NCBI GenBank assembly: GCA_002049455.2
Contig: KV918765.1
Span: 494,092 to 558,091 of the forward strand
Source: Porphyra umbilicalis
Taxonomy: Eukaryota; Rhodophyta; Bangiophyceae; Bangiales; Bangiaceae
Direction of reading: 5' to 3'
DNA length: 64,000 nucleotides
How positions within the stretch are numbered: the stretch's first letter is position 1; every line of letters begins with the position of its first letter. Of the stretch, positions 33,167 to 45,113 are shown piece by piece. Under the pieces are notes generated by a model. That model was given only the letters and a program-made list of their open reading frames with translations, made no database searches and was not told where the DNA came from. The position numbers and the translations under genes were made by a program.

Positions 33167-33530
33167 GCAGCCACCCGGCGACGCGACTGCCTGGCAAACC
33201 ACGCGACGCAGCTGCGGGCCGCGACGCACCCCTTTTATAGGCACGCGCGGGCGCACGTCGGGCCCCCGCCCGCGGGGCGCGCGGCGCGGTGCAGCCACCC
33301 GGCGACGCGACTGCCTGCAACCACGCGACGCAGCTGCGGGCCGCGACGCACCCCTTTTATAGGCGCGCGCGGGCGCACGTCGACCCCCGCCCGCGGGGCG
33401 CGCGGCGCGATGCAGCCACCCGGCGACGCGACTGCCTGGCAACCACGCGACGCAGCTGCGGGCCGCGACGCACCCCTTTTATAGGCGCGCGCGGGCACAC
33501 GTCGGGCCCGTGCGCGCGGGGCGCGCGGCC
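33167..33530 (-). repeat. 120-bp tandem repeat, three units, each with a TATA box
   Basis: The phrase GCAGCCACCCGGCGACGCGA recurs at about 33,170, 33,291 and 33,411. Each unit contains CCCTTTTATAGGC, that is GCCTATAAAAGGG on the minus strand, at about 33,233, 33,354 and 33,475. No gene lies immediately downstream on the minus strand; the nearest leftward frame is the LINE fragment at 32.3 kb. Confidence 0.8.
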
Positions 33531-34730
33531 CCATGGGGCCTCACGTGGCGGACACCCCGTCTGCCCCGGACGACGCGACGGCGCTGTTTGGGCCCTTGCC
33601 GGTGGGGGCGCGCTTTGTGCAGTGCACGCACCCCCCACCCCCTTTTTCGGTGCACCACAGTAGCCAGTACCCGCCGCGTGCCTCGTCGCCGACAGACACA
33701 TACCACTCAAGCGAGGCGGCCGACGGAGGCCCACAGACTGGCGATCGAGGCACTTTCTCGCTCCATGCCAGGCGGTCTGGCGACTGCTGCACACCCCAAC
33801 CGCCATTGGTTGTACCAGGCAGGGCCTTCCGGCGACGACCTGGGAAAAAGTAGCCGTCTCAAACGGGTGTGGCAGCAACCCCGCAGGGGTGTCTGATCAA
33901 CGGGGAATGACGGTACCACCACAGCACGGGCACGACGACGGGCGCAGCCGTCGATCCTACCACACGGTGCGAACGGCCCCACCACACGCGCACGAGCATC
34001 CCAGAGTCTCCCGGCGCCAGCCCATACTTCCTACCACCCCCCCCCCCACCTAACCAGCATGCCATGTCCTGCTCACCAACCCCCCGCGGGCGCGCCTACC
34101 CAGGGCCAAGTGCCGTGCAGTACCAGTCACTGAACGCAGCGGTGGGAGGTGGTGGCTGCAGCGCCACCCTGCAACAACGGGCGTGGTGGGTGTTGTCTGG
34201 CACGGCCGATGCATCCGGCTGATGGAACGGCCGCACTGTCCTGCCATGCGAGTTGGAGGCCTGTGAGGGTCAAGTTTTGCGAGGGGTAATAGACGATATA
34301 TATGGCGATATGACGATCTCTGGTGGCGCACCGATAGACGCGCGCTTACAGACATACAAGGCGCTTTCCACAACTTCCGACCATTCGCGAGCGCCGTGAC
34401 CGCGGAATGTCGGTCCCATGTGTGACACAATGTACTCGTTTGTAGCCACACCCAACGCGCCCGTGGCGCCCCTGTCGCGTGCACGCTGTCACGCACGCCG
34501 GTCGGCCGCCGCTGCCTCTGTTTGGGCGACGCGCCGCATCGGGCACCCCGCATAGGCGTGCCGTGTGGGGCCTGCAGCCGCCCCAGCGCCGCGCAAAGAC
34601 CACGTGCGTGCGCGCGGCTGGTGGCGCACCGCGCCGATCTCGGCACACCGCTGCGCAGCAGCGCAATGGGTGCCGCGCCCCCGTCGGTCACACCGTGACG
34701 GTCCGTACCGTGTCGTGTCGCAGCGTCTAC
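33531..34730. other. Region upstream of Fanzor copy 2, no gene
   Basis: No protein is supported. Parts (33,515-33,600 and 34,470-34,560) are weakly similar to DNA upstream of Fanzor copy 1 (23,930-24,010 and 24,410-24,480), suggesting the two units share more left flank than the gene alone. Confidence 0.4.
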
Positions 34731-34766
34731 CATGTCGCTCGTGCCGCCGGCACCCGTACGCGTGCC

Positions 34767-34774
34767 TATAAAAG
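34767..34774 (+). promoter_or_regulatory. TATA box, Fanzor copy 2
   Basis: TATAAAAG in the same context as copy 1. The first downstream ATG with the Fanzor frame is at 35010 (MADPGDSART), which copy 1 lacks (ACG); the next is at 35157. Confidence 0.6.
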
Positions 34775-35009
34775 CGCCACTGACCGGCACCGATGGGCGG
34801 CACCAGCAGGCGCAACAGCGCACACTGGGCGGACGCCCCCCGCCGCCGCGCGTGCCGGCGGCGCGGGGCGTCTCGTGCGCGCCGCCCCCCCCTTGTTGAG
34901 CGCGGCTGCAGCCGCACGCCCCCGCCTGCCCCCCTCCCCCACCCCAGCCGGTAGACGGTGTCACCCGCCGTGGTGCCCCCCGCCTGTACGGCGCGCGGTA
35001 CGTTGGGGT

Positions 35010-38000
35010 ATGGCCGACCCGGGTGACAGTGCCCGTACGCCTCTGAGGCAGGCGACACACCCTGGTGTGCGGGGGTTTGTTCGACAGGGCCCCACTCCCC
35101 GCGTCCCTGACGCGGCAGGTGTCGGCGGGCACGCCCGTGCTCGCCTGAACGACGCCATGCGCGTGGACGCACCCCCGTCCGTCGCAAGCAGCGAACACTC
35201 GCGTCGCGCGGCTGGTACCGGCGCCGGTGCGTGCGGCACCGTCCCGCTGGGGGGCATTGGGGCGACACCCGGCACCGACGCAGACGACGTGTCGTCCACA
35301 GACGAGGAGGAGGCGTCCGGCACGTCGACGGCGCTGCGAGCGCGTCGCGGCCCCACCGGGGCGCGGCCGTCAGCCATGATGGCGGGCGGTGGTGCGGGTG
35401 TGGCAGACGGCAACGGGCCCGCGGGTGGGGGCACCGCTGGCGGTGGCGCACGGGCCGTGGCCGCGACCACCAGAGTCGGTACCGCGGGCGGTCCCGGCGA
35501 CGACACTCGCGCCTCGGCGATTGGCGGCGACCACGGCGGTCTGCTCCCTCGGGTGGGTGGGGGTGCCCCCGACAGTCGCCCACCAGCAACGGGGGGCGTC
35601 CCCGCGCGCCCCGCGCCGTCGGCGAGTGTCCCCAACGACCCCCGTGTGCCCGGCGGGGTGCCCCCCCCGTCAGCAGCAGTGACCGACCCCGCCCCACAGA
35701 CAGCTGGTGGGAGCGGCGGTGGGGACGGCAAGGGCGGGGACGGCCCCGTCGACGGACCCGTCGACAAGGACCTCGACCGTGACGACGCCGTCACGCGTCT
35801 GGGTGCGACCGGCGGGGACGCGGCCATCAAGGCCGGCGGCCACGTAGACGCCGCGCGACAATGTGCCGCGTCTGCCGTGCGGTCCGCGACGGTCGAAGTC
35901 GCCGCCGCCGCCGCCGCGTGCGAGGCGGCCGGCGACGTGGGGCCGGTGGGCCCCTTGCGAGACGCGAGCACCCTGCTGGCCAAGCTGCTCGCAGCAAACC
36001 CCGTGCACGCGCGGGGCACCACGTCGTACGCGTCGGCAGCGCTGGGCGACGCCGAGGCGGCCTCGACCGCAGTGCTGCGAGCCGTTGACGCGGTGACCGT
36101 GCCGCCGCACCAACCACCCGCTGCCGTCCCTGGGGACGGCAGCGCGGCAGACGCTGCCGCCGGCGCTGCGACAGCCGCCGACAATGCCGCGGTGGTCGCC
36201 TGTCGGCGCCTGCGCGCGCGCGCCCGGCACGCCGCAAGCAGCGTCTTGTCCGCGGCCAAGGCTTGATCCCCATGGCAACCCCCGACGCGGGGGACCACCC
36301 GGGCGACGACGCGGGTGCCGGCGCAGGGGGCGCGCCGGCGAGCGGCGGCGGCGGCACGCGTGGCCGCCTGCGCCGATGCGGCGGCTGCGGGGCGACGGGG
36401 CACAATGTGAAAACGTGTGCAGCCGACGCGGCCACCAAGGCGGCGCACGCGGCGCGTGTGGCGGCCGCCGGGGCGGCCAAGGGCGCCGCGGCCGGCAGCG
36501 GCCGGACAAGGTGCGGTGCCTGCCATGCGCGCGGCCCACGCGCGCCAGCGCAGCGTGTCCGCTGCGTGCCGTCACCCACGGCTGGTCAGACCACAATGAG
36601 GACCGCGGCCGTGACTTGGCGTGCGCCGACCAGTACCGCATGACGGGGGAGGTGACGACGACGGTGGCCGTGTCTGTCGACCGGTTTTTTGGCGTCTGGC
36701 GGCGAAGGCTCCCGGCGCCGCCGGCAGACTGCCCGCCGCCAGCCGGACGCCCGCCGACCACCTCGGCTCGTCGCAAGACCGAGGCGTCTGCCGAGGCCGA
36801 CACCAATGCGGTGGCGGGTGCGGCTGCGCTGACAGAATTGGCAACGGCGCAGACGCAGCATCTGCGCCTCGTCTCCATTGTCATGGACGGCACGATGCGG
36901 TACCTGCTCGAGGGCGTCGACGGTGGTGGCGGCGGGCTGGGTGCGGGTGGTGGTGGCGGCGGCCGACGCACGCTCGACGAGTTTATGGCGGCCGTGCCGG
37001 CGTCGCTGACGGGCAGCCACGGGCTTGCGTGGAAGCAGGTCGCCTCGACCGTCTCGTGTCGCGGTGTCCACGCGTTTGACGGCGCCCCCCGGCGGGCGTG
37101 TGTCTCTTGCTCGGGGCGGCACGCGCACGCCAAGCCGCGTGCAGACGTGAAGGCAGCAGCAGGCGACGGCGATTACACTGCCTTTGTTGCCGCGTCGGCG
37201 GCAGTGGCGGCGGCCATAACCGAGCCAAAGCAGCTGCCGTGCAGCACGCTGCTGCCGAGTCCGGCCGACACGGGCGGCTGGGCAACCGTCGCAACGTCCT
37301 TTCAAAACCACTATGTGACGCACGTCACGTCGGCGGTCAAGGCTATTGCAAAGTGCATCGTCCTCACGGTCTACCCGCAGACCCCGGGCGGGTCAGACGG
37401 GCACCCCCGCGCGGCACTGATTGCGGCCCTCGTTGCCGGCCTGCAAGCCGCCGACGGCACGCGCCCGCCGTCGTTCAAGTGGCCGGCGGGCAATGTGTCT
37501 GCCGCGCATGGGGCTGCCATGGCGGCCGCCGCGGCGCTGGCCTACGACACCGTCCTCGTGTACACGGATGGCGGCGGTCGGCGGCGCTCGCTGCTGCACC
37601 TAGACACATTGGCCCTGCGACAGCAACCGCTGCACGTCTACCCGTTGCTGTACTATGCCCAGGCCCTGTGCGTCGGCGCCGGCATCGAGGCGGCCGACAC
37701 GTCACCTGGCCGAGTTGCTACGTGCACCGGGTACGCGCGCGTCAGCGGCGCGCTGCTCCGCAAGCGCCTGGCGGTCCACGGGGGTTCAATCCCACCACAG
37801 ACGCCCGACGGTTTGGTCGTGCAGGCGCTGCTCCGCCGCGCGGGCATCATCCACGCCTCGACGGTCGTTGGCCCCTCCATTGTGTCGGACGGCGTCGGCG
37901 TGCACTTTACGATACGACGCCCCGCCACTGCCGCGTCGACGGCGGCCGCACGGCGGGCGCGCCGCAGGGCGGCCAGTGACGGCCGCGGGGGGGGGGGTCC

Positions 38001-40473
38001 GACCGAGACGGCGAGCGTGCGGACGCAGCTCGACCGCATGGCGTTTGCGCCCGACGCTGTCAAGGCGCTCGTCTTTGTCGGGTGGGACCCGGGCGTCGCG
38101 TCCATCGTCGCTGCCTACTGCCCCGGCGCTGTGCCGTTTGCGCTCTCACCGGCCCCGCACCTGCACGCGTACCGGGCGTATCGAGCGCTGCGGGTTGCGG
38201 CCGACGCGCTCGCGCGGGCGGCCATGGCCGCGACCGCAGCTGCAGAGTGCCACGTGCGGCGCAGCGGTCGGTTACTGCCGACCGTCGACACGCTGCGTGC
38301 AACTGTGGCCCAGATTGTTCGTGCGGCCAAGACCACCGCGGCGGGCCTACCCGTCGGTGGCGGTGACGCGGTGTGCGCGACGACCAAAAAGCGCGGCCGT
38401 GGCGCGCTCGGCGCGTCGACCGGGGCGGGGGGATCTCCCCCAAAGCAGAGTCGTACAGCTCTGGTGGGGGGCCCGCCGGCGGCACAGGCGTCTGTGCCGC
38501 CTCTGGAGGACGCACCGACGCAGCCGGCTGCTGCGCTGCCCCCCCCCCCGCCCCCCGACCCGCCCAAGCGGCCGCGGTACACGCAGCCGGCATACGGCGA
38601 TGAGTGGCTGACGCCCGCGCAGCGGAAAGAGGTCGCCCGCAAGCGGGGGACGGGCGGCCCCGACGGCCGGCGGCCGCTGCTGACGCGCCTGCGCGCGCTC
38701 GCACACGCCGCGGTCAACGACGGCGGCGTCCAACCGTGGCGCCTCCCCTACCACGTGTGTGTGTGGATGGGCGAGGCGGCCCTGTTCAAAGCGTCGACCG
38801 ACGCGGCCGCCAACGCAGGCGCCAAGGCTGAGGCGGCAGCGAACGCAGAGACGGCGTGGCACGCCCTGTCGGTCGGGGGCCACCGACACGCTGCGCGCGT
38901 CTGGCACAGCGCGGCGCGCACCGCGAAACGGGCGGCGGCGGCGACGCGCAACGCAAAGCGCGCGGCGGCTGCGGCCGCCGCCGGTGCGCCGACAGAGCCC
39001 CCGCAGCCTGGTGTGCCTGGCACGCCGCTGCCGTCGACAGACCGCTTGCGGGTGTTGTGCGCCGCCCTCCGGCGCGCGGCCACGACCACGAGACCGCGCG
39101 CGCGCGCTCCGCCGGCGGGGGCGACGCTGGTCGTCTCCAAAGGCGCGTACCGCGAGGCGACGGGCGCCGGTATGACGAGGCGCGCCGAGGCGGCAGCGGC
39201 GGCGGCGTGGGCGGCGACCAACCCCGGCGTGTCGCGCGAGTCACTGACGGCCGGGTGCTCCCTCAAGGTCACGACGTGGGGCGCGTGGGTGGTGGCGGCC
39301 ACTGCGCGCATCGCCCGCACCTACACAGACGCCTATCAGGCGGCGTACGGGGCGGCCGCGACGTACGGTCAACGCAAGGCGCGGCTACACGCCCTCATCC
39401 AGCGCAACCGGTACGCGGCGAAGTTGGCCCGCCGCATGACGGGTGGACTCCTGCGGCGCACGGTGGACGGCACCAAGGCGGTGCTGGCCATTGGGCGGTG
39501 TCGGCCGCGCGCCGGCAGCGTCGACCTCGTGCGGCGCATGGCCAAACACGTGCACCTCGTGTACGTGGACGAGCACAATACGAGCCAGACGTGCGCCGAG
39601 TGCGGTCACGGCTTGTGCAACACGTACGTGTCGCCCGACTCGCCGGTCGACCTGACGCCCCTCAAGGCGGCAAGCAGCTGCGCGCATCGCGCGTCGGCGT
39701 CGGCGGCCAAGCGCGCCTCGCCCCTCCGCGGCGGCCGGCGCGCGCGACGGGGTGTGACGACCGGCAGTCGGTCGGGTCCACGCGACGGTGCGGCTGCCCA
39801 GCGCGCCAAGGAGCACGCAGAGGCGGTGCGGACAAAGGTGCTGCACGCGATTGCGGCTCACGGCAAGTGGGCGTTTGGGACCGACCCGCTGGCGCTGTGG
39901 GGGGTCAAGCTGTGCACCAACGTCGCGTGTCCCGCGGCGTACGTCGGGCGTGACACCAACGCGGCGCGCAACATGTCCAAGATTGCCATCAAGAGCATGC
40001 AGGGTCGAAGCATCTACCCCCACATCCGGGGGTACACCGTGTCACACGCGCTTCCCCAGGAAGACCCAGTCCAGGCGACGCGGCACGCGGCTGCGATCGA
40101 CGCGGGTACCTACGAGGCCGGCTACGGGTGGACGCGCTGTTCACCCACGTCGTGGGAGCGTTGGCGCCGGCCTGTCGTCACCGACCCGGCGGTCGCGGAG
40201 GCCGGGACGACCCCGGCGGTCGCGGAGGCCGGGACGGCCCCCACGGCCGTGCCAGTGGCGGCGCCAACGGTGCGGGTCGAGGCGCTGGGTGTGGTGGCAG
40301 ACGGGGCGCACGACGCAGCTGCTGCGTCGGCAAGCGGTGACCTGGCGACGAGTAACGTCGGCCAGATGGCTGCTGCCCGCCCCGCGCCAGCCGTGGGACG
40401 CAGCCACTCGTCTTCGAGCCGCCTCGAGCGGGTAATCGTAGACTGTTCACCAGGTTCATCTCGTGGGGTGTGA
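35010..40473 (+). CDS. Fanzor nuclease-like protein, copy 2 (N-terminus frameshifted, core open)
   Basis: Closest relative of copy 1, without the hAT insertion. The nuclease core is one open frame: N-terminal Fanzor region, RuvC-I GWDPGVASIVAAY with its Asp intact (GAC 38086-38088), the middle region (LVVSKGAYREATGAGM), the candidate RuvC-II Glu in VDEHNTSQTC (39571-39573), the four-Cys zinc finger and RuvC-III GRDTNAARN (39952-39954). Two single-base deletions relative to copy 1, near 36,260 and 36,535, put the first about 415 codons in another frame and break the zinc-knuckle part. A start at Met 36640 (MTGEVTTTVAVSV) would give about 1,278 residues with all catalytic residues. The gap of about 495 residues between RuvC-I and the TS motif is longer than usual for Fanzor because of a low-complexity insertion. 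It may be active, or a source of protein for related elements. Confidence 0.8.
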
Positions 40474-40545
40474 ATAGGGAGCTTCGCTCCTCACCTCTTC
40501 CAGAGGTGACTACTGGTAGCCAGGAGCCGAGCGATTGCCATCGCG
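40474..40545. other. Fanzor copy 2 right end and hairpins
   Basis: Identity with copy 1 stops about 8 nt after the stop codon (GAATAGGG), which sets the element's right edge at about 40,481 (copy 1: about 31,321). Two stem-loops follow: GGGAGCTTCGCTCC and ACCTCTTCCAGAGGT. They may belong to the convergent BTB gene's 3' end, whose stop is at 40510. Confidence 0.45.
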
Positions 40546-41798
40546 TGCGTGCTGCAAGGAGAACGTGTATAGACTAGCTGTCACGCAAACCACCGCCGCC
40601 GACTGGACGCCCGCCGCTTCTGCAACCGGGCACGCCGCATCTCGTTGCAGCGCGATGGGCACAAAGTCACTCAAGTTGGTTTTGCCACTGTCACGGGCCT
40701 TGACCACCAGCCGCCAATTGTCAGCGGCAACCACGAGCGGTTCGCTGACTTGCTCCGCGTCCCCACCCTTGAGCGTCACCGCGATCTCGATCGTGTGCGG
40801 CGACGTGCCGCCCCGCGGAAAGTTGGCCGGGCGCAGTCGCGCCTCGCCGTTGTCAACAAACGTTGATAACGCATGCAGCAGCCCATCGGCTGTCGGCTTG
40901 ATCCACGGAGCTCTATCGCTTCCGGCCGCCGAGCTCACATACCGTAGCCGCCTCGCCATCTCTTCGTGCGGCAATTGGCCCCATCGCACGTGGCCCCACC
41001 ACCCGACGCAGACCTGGCGCTCAGCGGGGGTGCTCGCAGTCATGTAGCGCTTGATAATCTCCTGCCAAACGGTGGTCTCCGAGGCCACGACGAGGTCGTT
41101 AGAGCATACAAGGAGCTCGAAGCACGGGTCGGCCAGGCTGCCAAGCTGCCTCTTCCGAGTGATCTGATCAAAGGCACCGAGCACGACGGTGGCAGCGTGA
41201 GATGCAACGGCCCGGCCGGCCGAGAAGGGCAGGTTTCCGACGGCGTAGGCCCAGACGCGGACTGCGGTGGTGGCGTCGGTGAGCTTCTTGACCGATTCGC
41301 TGGCGAGCGAGATCAGTGGGTGCACCGCGTAGAGGTGGGCAACCTTGATGGCTTCTAAGGCGCCATCCAGCTGGTCCGGCACCTGCCAGAGAAAGTCAGA
41401 CGCGAGCAAGACCACACGGATAATAGTGTGAAAAAACACAGCTGAGGAGGCCATCAGTTGGTGCGTCAAGAATAGGAGCAACAAAGGTATGCTCATCATG
41501 CCCTCCACAGATCGGTCCAACGTACCATACCGTCGTAGCAGTAGCGATACAGCGCCGTCCAGGCTATCTCCGACACTCCATCCAGCTCCACGCGCCCGCG
41601 GGTCTGCTCGCGCATGCCCGCTGTGTACAACATCGTCCGAAACACCTCAGACGTCACGGCGAGGATGCACCGGTGGCAATGGTACTCCACGCCCACCACA
41701 ACTACCACGACGTCCGCTGTGGCACGGTCATTCCGCAGCATGGCAGCGGCACCACCAGTCCGGGATGACCCAGCCGACTGCTGCGACTTGGTACTCAT
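40510..41798 (-). CDS. BTB/POZ domain protein, two exons
   Basis: Exon 1 (41798-41526) encodes MSTKSQQ... and a typical BTB fold: TADVVVVVVGVEYHCHRCIL, VFRTMLY and VSEIAWTALYRYCYDG. The intron at 41383-41525 (GTACGT donor, GGCAG acceptor) is in phase, and exon 2 (41382-40510) continues VPDQLDGALEAIKVAHLYAVHPL, the closing BTB helices. An all-helical BACK-like region follows, and then about 200 residues without a known motif. The product is about 381 residues. BTB proteins commonly act as cullin-3 ubiquitin-ligase adaptors or dimerising scaffolds; the C-terminal substrate module is not identifiable, and no Kelch or MATH repeats are seen. It appears intact and is probably a host gene. A frame before the ATG extends to 41,936 but with no better start. 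Confidence 0.8.
41383..41525 (-). other. Intron of the BTB gene
   Basis: 143 bp, donor GTACGTTGG, acceptor CTCTGGCAG. The alternative donor GTATGG five bases earlier breaks the frame. The donor is identical over nine bases to that of the secreted-protein gene. Confidence 0.7.
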
Positions 41799-41799
41799 G

Positions 41800-42380
41800 A
41801 CACGCGTTCCTCCTGGCGGCTGCCACCGACTGGAGAGCAGGTGCGCTTCCGTACAATCGGTCACACCGGTGGTCGTCAAGATTTGGCGAGGGCGAACGGA
41901 AAGGAGGAGCTGCTCGCTGAAGGGCGGGCACCGCAACGACTACTCCATTCGGGCGAAGCTTAGGAGGAGGGGCGCGCCCGACCGCGCTCTGACGCCGAGG
42001 ACGGGGGTACCCACAGCGGGCCCGAGACGGCAGGACGGAAAAAAGGTCAGCGCCCTCGCGACTACTTTTGGCCGGCCAGCGTCACGGGCGGGGCTCGCCA
42101 GCGCAGTGCTCACTAAAGCCAGGCTCGTGACAAGGGCCGATTTCTTGTCTCCGTCCAGGTGAGAATCGGTCACGGCTTGTCACGGCCCAACCAATGTCTC
42201 TTAATCGATAAAGAAGTATGTTTAAATACTGTGCTCAGGCAAACTGCCAAACGAAGCAGAGCGCTGCAAGTCGACAAATAGCAAGAGTAACTGCAACAAA
42301 AACTCCCCGAGGCCGGTCTACAGCGCCTGCGTCTTCTGCTTCGGATGTCAGAAAGCGAATGAACTGGGTTCGATCGCCGA
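41800..42380. other. Intergenic region
   Basis: Promoter-side region of the BTB gene (leftward) and of the short ORF at 42382 (rightward). A TTTAAATA element at about 42,219-42,226 could serve the rightward ORF. Nothing else seen. Confidence 0.4.
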
Positions 42381-42381
42381 C

Positions 42382-42885
42382 GTGAGCGCTTTCTCTTGTG
42401 GCGGGGGTAGTGGCGGGGGGGTCGCGTCGGTCATGATCCGCGGTGGCAGCGCCGGTTGCGGCTGGACCGCTGGCGGGGGGGCGGGGGCAGTGGCGGTGGT
42501 GGGGGCGGCGCGCCGACAAACGGTGTCACTCCTGCCGAGAGGGGTGGTTCGGCTACTGGTGGTGGTGGCGGTGGCGGGCGCGGCACGTCAGCCAACGTCG
42601 GCGCACCCTCCAGGGCCGGCGCCGCTGCGGGTGCGTACGGGGCGTTCTTTTAATCTCAGACGGCCGGCATCCACCGTCATGTCACAGGCGGTGGTGAAGG
42701 AGGAACTGACTTTGATTGAGATGTGTAGCCGCCGCACACACTCGGCTGCCTTCCGTGATTGGTGTGGTGCACACTCGGCCAATGTGGCGGGCATCAGGGT
42801 TGCGGTCGCTGACTTGCAGATGCGGCTGTTGGGTTTGGTGTCCGAGGGTGGCGGTGAGGGTGCTAGTGTTTTTCACACTGTGTAG
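42382..42885 (+). CDS. Hypothetical Gly-rich ORF with conserved-looking C-terminus
   Basis: Not recognised. The first 90 codons are GC-driven low complexity that could be read in other frames. The last 68 residues (MSQAVVKEELTLIEMC to FHTV) have ordinary composition, with two Cys and a helical pattern, and may start at an internal Met. The codon composition of this part is lower in GC than the preceding DNA. It could be the 3' exon of a larger, otherwise lost gene. Low confidence. Confidence 0.35.
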   Translation: MSAFSCGGGSGGGVASVMIRGGSAGCGWTAGGGAGAVAVVGAARRQTVSLLPRGVVRLLVVVAVAGAARQPTSAHPPGPAPLRVRTGRSFNLRRPASTVMSQAVVKEELTLIEMCSRRTHSAAFRDWCGAHSANVAGIRVAVADLQMRLLGLVSEGGGEGASVFHTV

Positions 42886-42889
42886 GTAT

Positions 42890-43565
42890 AGCCTCTGCAG
42901 CAGTTTCAGTCCATAGTCTGCCCTTCTTTTTAGACTGTCCATCTGTACCTAGATTTGCTTCTCGCACACCCATGTCAAGCACTGATCCGTGTACGGGTGA
43001 GCACAGTATCTTTCTGGCTTTTTGGGGGATACATTACCACCGTGCGTGCTGCAGTGACAAAAATAAAGAGCCAGACACATTGCCTGTCGTGGCACCACCA
43101 CAACCCCGTAGCCACAGGGCTGCTTGCCATACCCCCACTGCAGCATCCTCCACACAGCTCGCAGTCTCCCGGCTGCCAACAGCTTCTTCTTCTTCAGTCT
43201 GCGTTGAACAGTCCCCCGCCATCTTCACCCACTGCTGCGCACGACGCCCGGCTGGCTGCCCAGGAACGGAAAGATGGCGTGAAGTCGGTCGTGGCGGCTG
43301 CCGATCAGGGTAGCGCTGGGCCCTGACAGAGGCGATTGCAGTGATCACGATTACACGCGTTCGGAGGGATTTCAAGGGATAATGCATCGAAAAAGAAGAA
43401 GAAAATCATACGAGAGGGGTGTGGGTCGTTGTGTCACTTTCATCAAAGAAACAAATAGAAGAGATACTGATTATCTTTTCCATGTGCCGCTTGAGGTACG
43501 AGCGCGTCCCAACCATAGCTGCTCGTATTTTTGAAAATCCAAATGACACATCAATCGACGCACCC
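42890..43565. other. Intergenic, no gene seen
   Basis: AT-richer than average, with many short frames on both strands and no recurrent domain pattern. No repeat partner found by eye. Confidence 0.4.
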
Positions 43566-43569
43566 CCGG

Positions 43570-43710
43570 TACAGCAGTTTTCTGAAAAATCCCGCACTGC
43601 AACTGTCCCAACAGTGTTCCAAATCGGCCTCTGCGGGGTCGTACTGTCAAGACCGATTTGGAACTCTCTTGCAACTGTTGGAGTGTGGGATTTTTGGGAG
43701 AACGGCTGTA
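43570..43710. mobile_element. Mariner/pogo-like MITE, 141 bp, almost fully palindromic
   Basis: Arms 43570-43627 and 43653-43710 are imperfect inverted repeats of about 58 bp ending TACAG...CTGTA, with a 25-bp spacer. The TA at both ends fits a TA target duplication. The left half of the same family is at 50685-50746 inside the left end of the Harbinger element. Confidence 0.8.
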
Positions 43711-43898
43711 GGGCATACCATGTCTTTTTTCCATGGCCTTGACCGTGCGCGCCGGCTGGCCATTGGTCCCGCCGCCCCGCCCCCATGTATGTATCCAGCT
43801 AAGCGGCCTCCCACAGAGGTCCAACATGACGGCAGGGAGCGGGCCTTTATGGATACCACCATGTTCAGCCAAAATACAACGGTACCAACGTAGGGCAC

Positions 43899-45030
43899 AT
43901 GAGAGCAAACCTAGCAATGATGGACTAACTAAACGTGTCTTGTTTATTCGTGCAACGTGTCTATATTCGCTTATTGGTCCACGATCCACGCTCTCGTCAA
44001 TGTAACGGTGCCCTAAGGAACGAGATTTACCACAATGAATTTAGATAACTACATCCCGGTCCGATAGTCCGGGTGACATAATAGAGGGCGCATGTTCTAT
44101 TCGAAGGCAAAATACGGCAGGCCCACCCTATTCTGGACAAGGACTATCCTGGACGTCCGCTCATTGGCTGGACGTCGAAATGACATGCATCGACCACGTG
44201 TCCCACGACGACCGAACACGTTGATCAACGACCGCGAACCGATCGCGGGCCACTCCGACGAGGCCCGACACAGATCGCCGATTCCATCCTGTCTGAGGGG
44301 GGGGCCGGTGCAACTGCATCCACGACCTCTCTGAGAGCACTACAAAACCGACTGGGTAGCGTAAACCGCTGTAGCAGAGACGCTGTGCTTCTCAAGACCA
44401 GAGGGGGCGACCCTCAGCTTGTCTCGTGCAAAGTTGCAGGTAGATCGCATGATGTACGCGAGAGCTGTAGACGGGCCAACATGGAAGAAAAAACCGTCTC
44501 CACGGCAGTTTCCAGCCATGAAATTCCCAGCCTTGTGCCAGCCCTCAACACCCGTGCAACACGTTTGGGTGCACACAATCCCGTCTGTGATTCTTGCATG
44601 TGTGATTGGCTGACAGGTCGTCATGGCCGTGCACGGTGGCAGCCTGTGGAGCTGCCATGTATCACTCAATCGACGTTTACGACGACGATCCCCCACTTTT
44701 TGCCATACTTGTGCTTCGTGTCTGCTTTTGAGTCAGTCGATCGCTGCCTTTCGTCGGCCTGTCGACGGCAATCTGCAGCGGATCTCGCGGATCACGCCTC
44801 GCTGGAGGCTCCGAGATTCTTCGGACGGTTTACTCCAAGGGATGGGCCACGAACCGCCCACCAACAAAGAGGACTATCGATGAAAAAGTAGCCCGGTCAG
44901 GAGTAACTCTATTGCGCATATCGCCCATTTTAGGAGCCTACAATAGGCGGCCTGTGAGGGGGCGCCACGTCGCAAGCCCAATTGAGATATTAAGGATAGT
45001 CCTCTGACATTGCTAGGTTTGCTCTGATGG
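43899..45030. other. Candidate element bounded by 18-bp inverted repeats
   Basis: GAGCAAACCTAGCAATG near 43,899-43,917 is inverted near 45,010-45,028. The 1.1 kb between is AT-richer, with no protein assigned. Target duplication not seen, so this may be chance or an old element. Confidence 0.35.
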
Positions 45031-45113
45031 GCAACACAAAAAAAAAACTATACAAAAGGACACTGCTCGGGTGAGCGGCTGGCGCAGCCGACGGGCCATG
45101 TCGCCACGGCCGC

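Noticed and set aside
33167-33530. CRISPR-like array
   Set aside because: Units are contiguous 120-bp repeats without unique spacers; it is an ordinary tandem repeat.
44092-44891. Several 60-168 codon frames on both strands
   Set aside because: Overlapping frames without domain, start context or splice signals.
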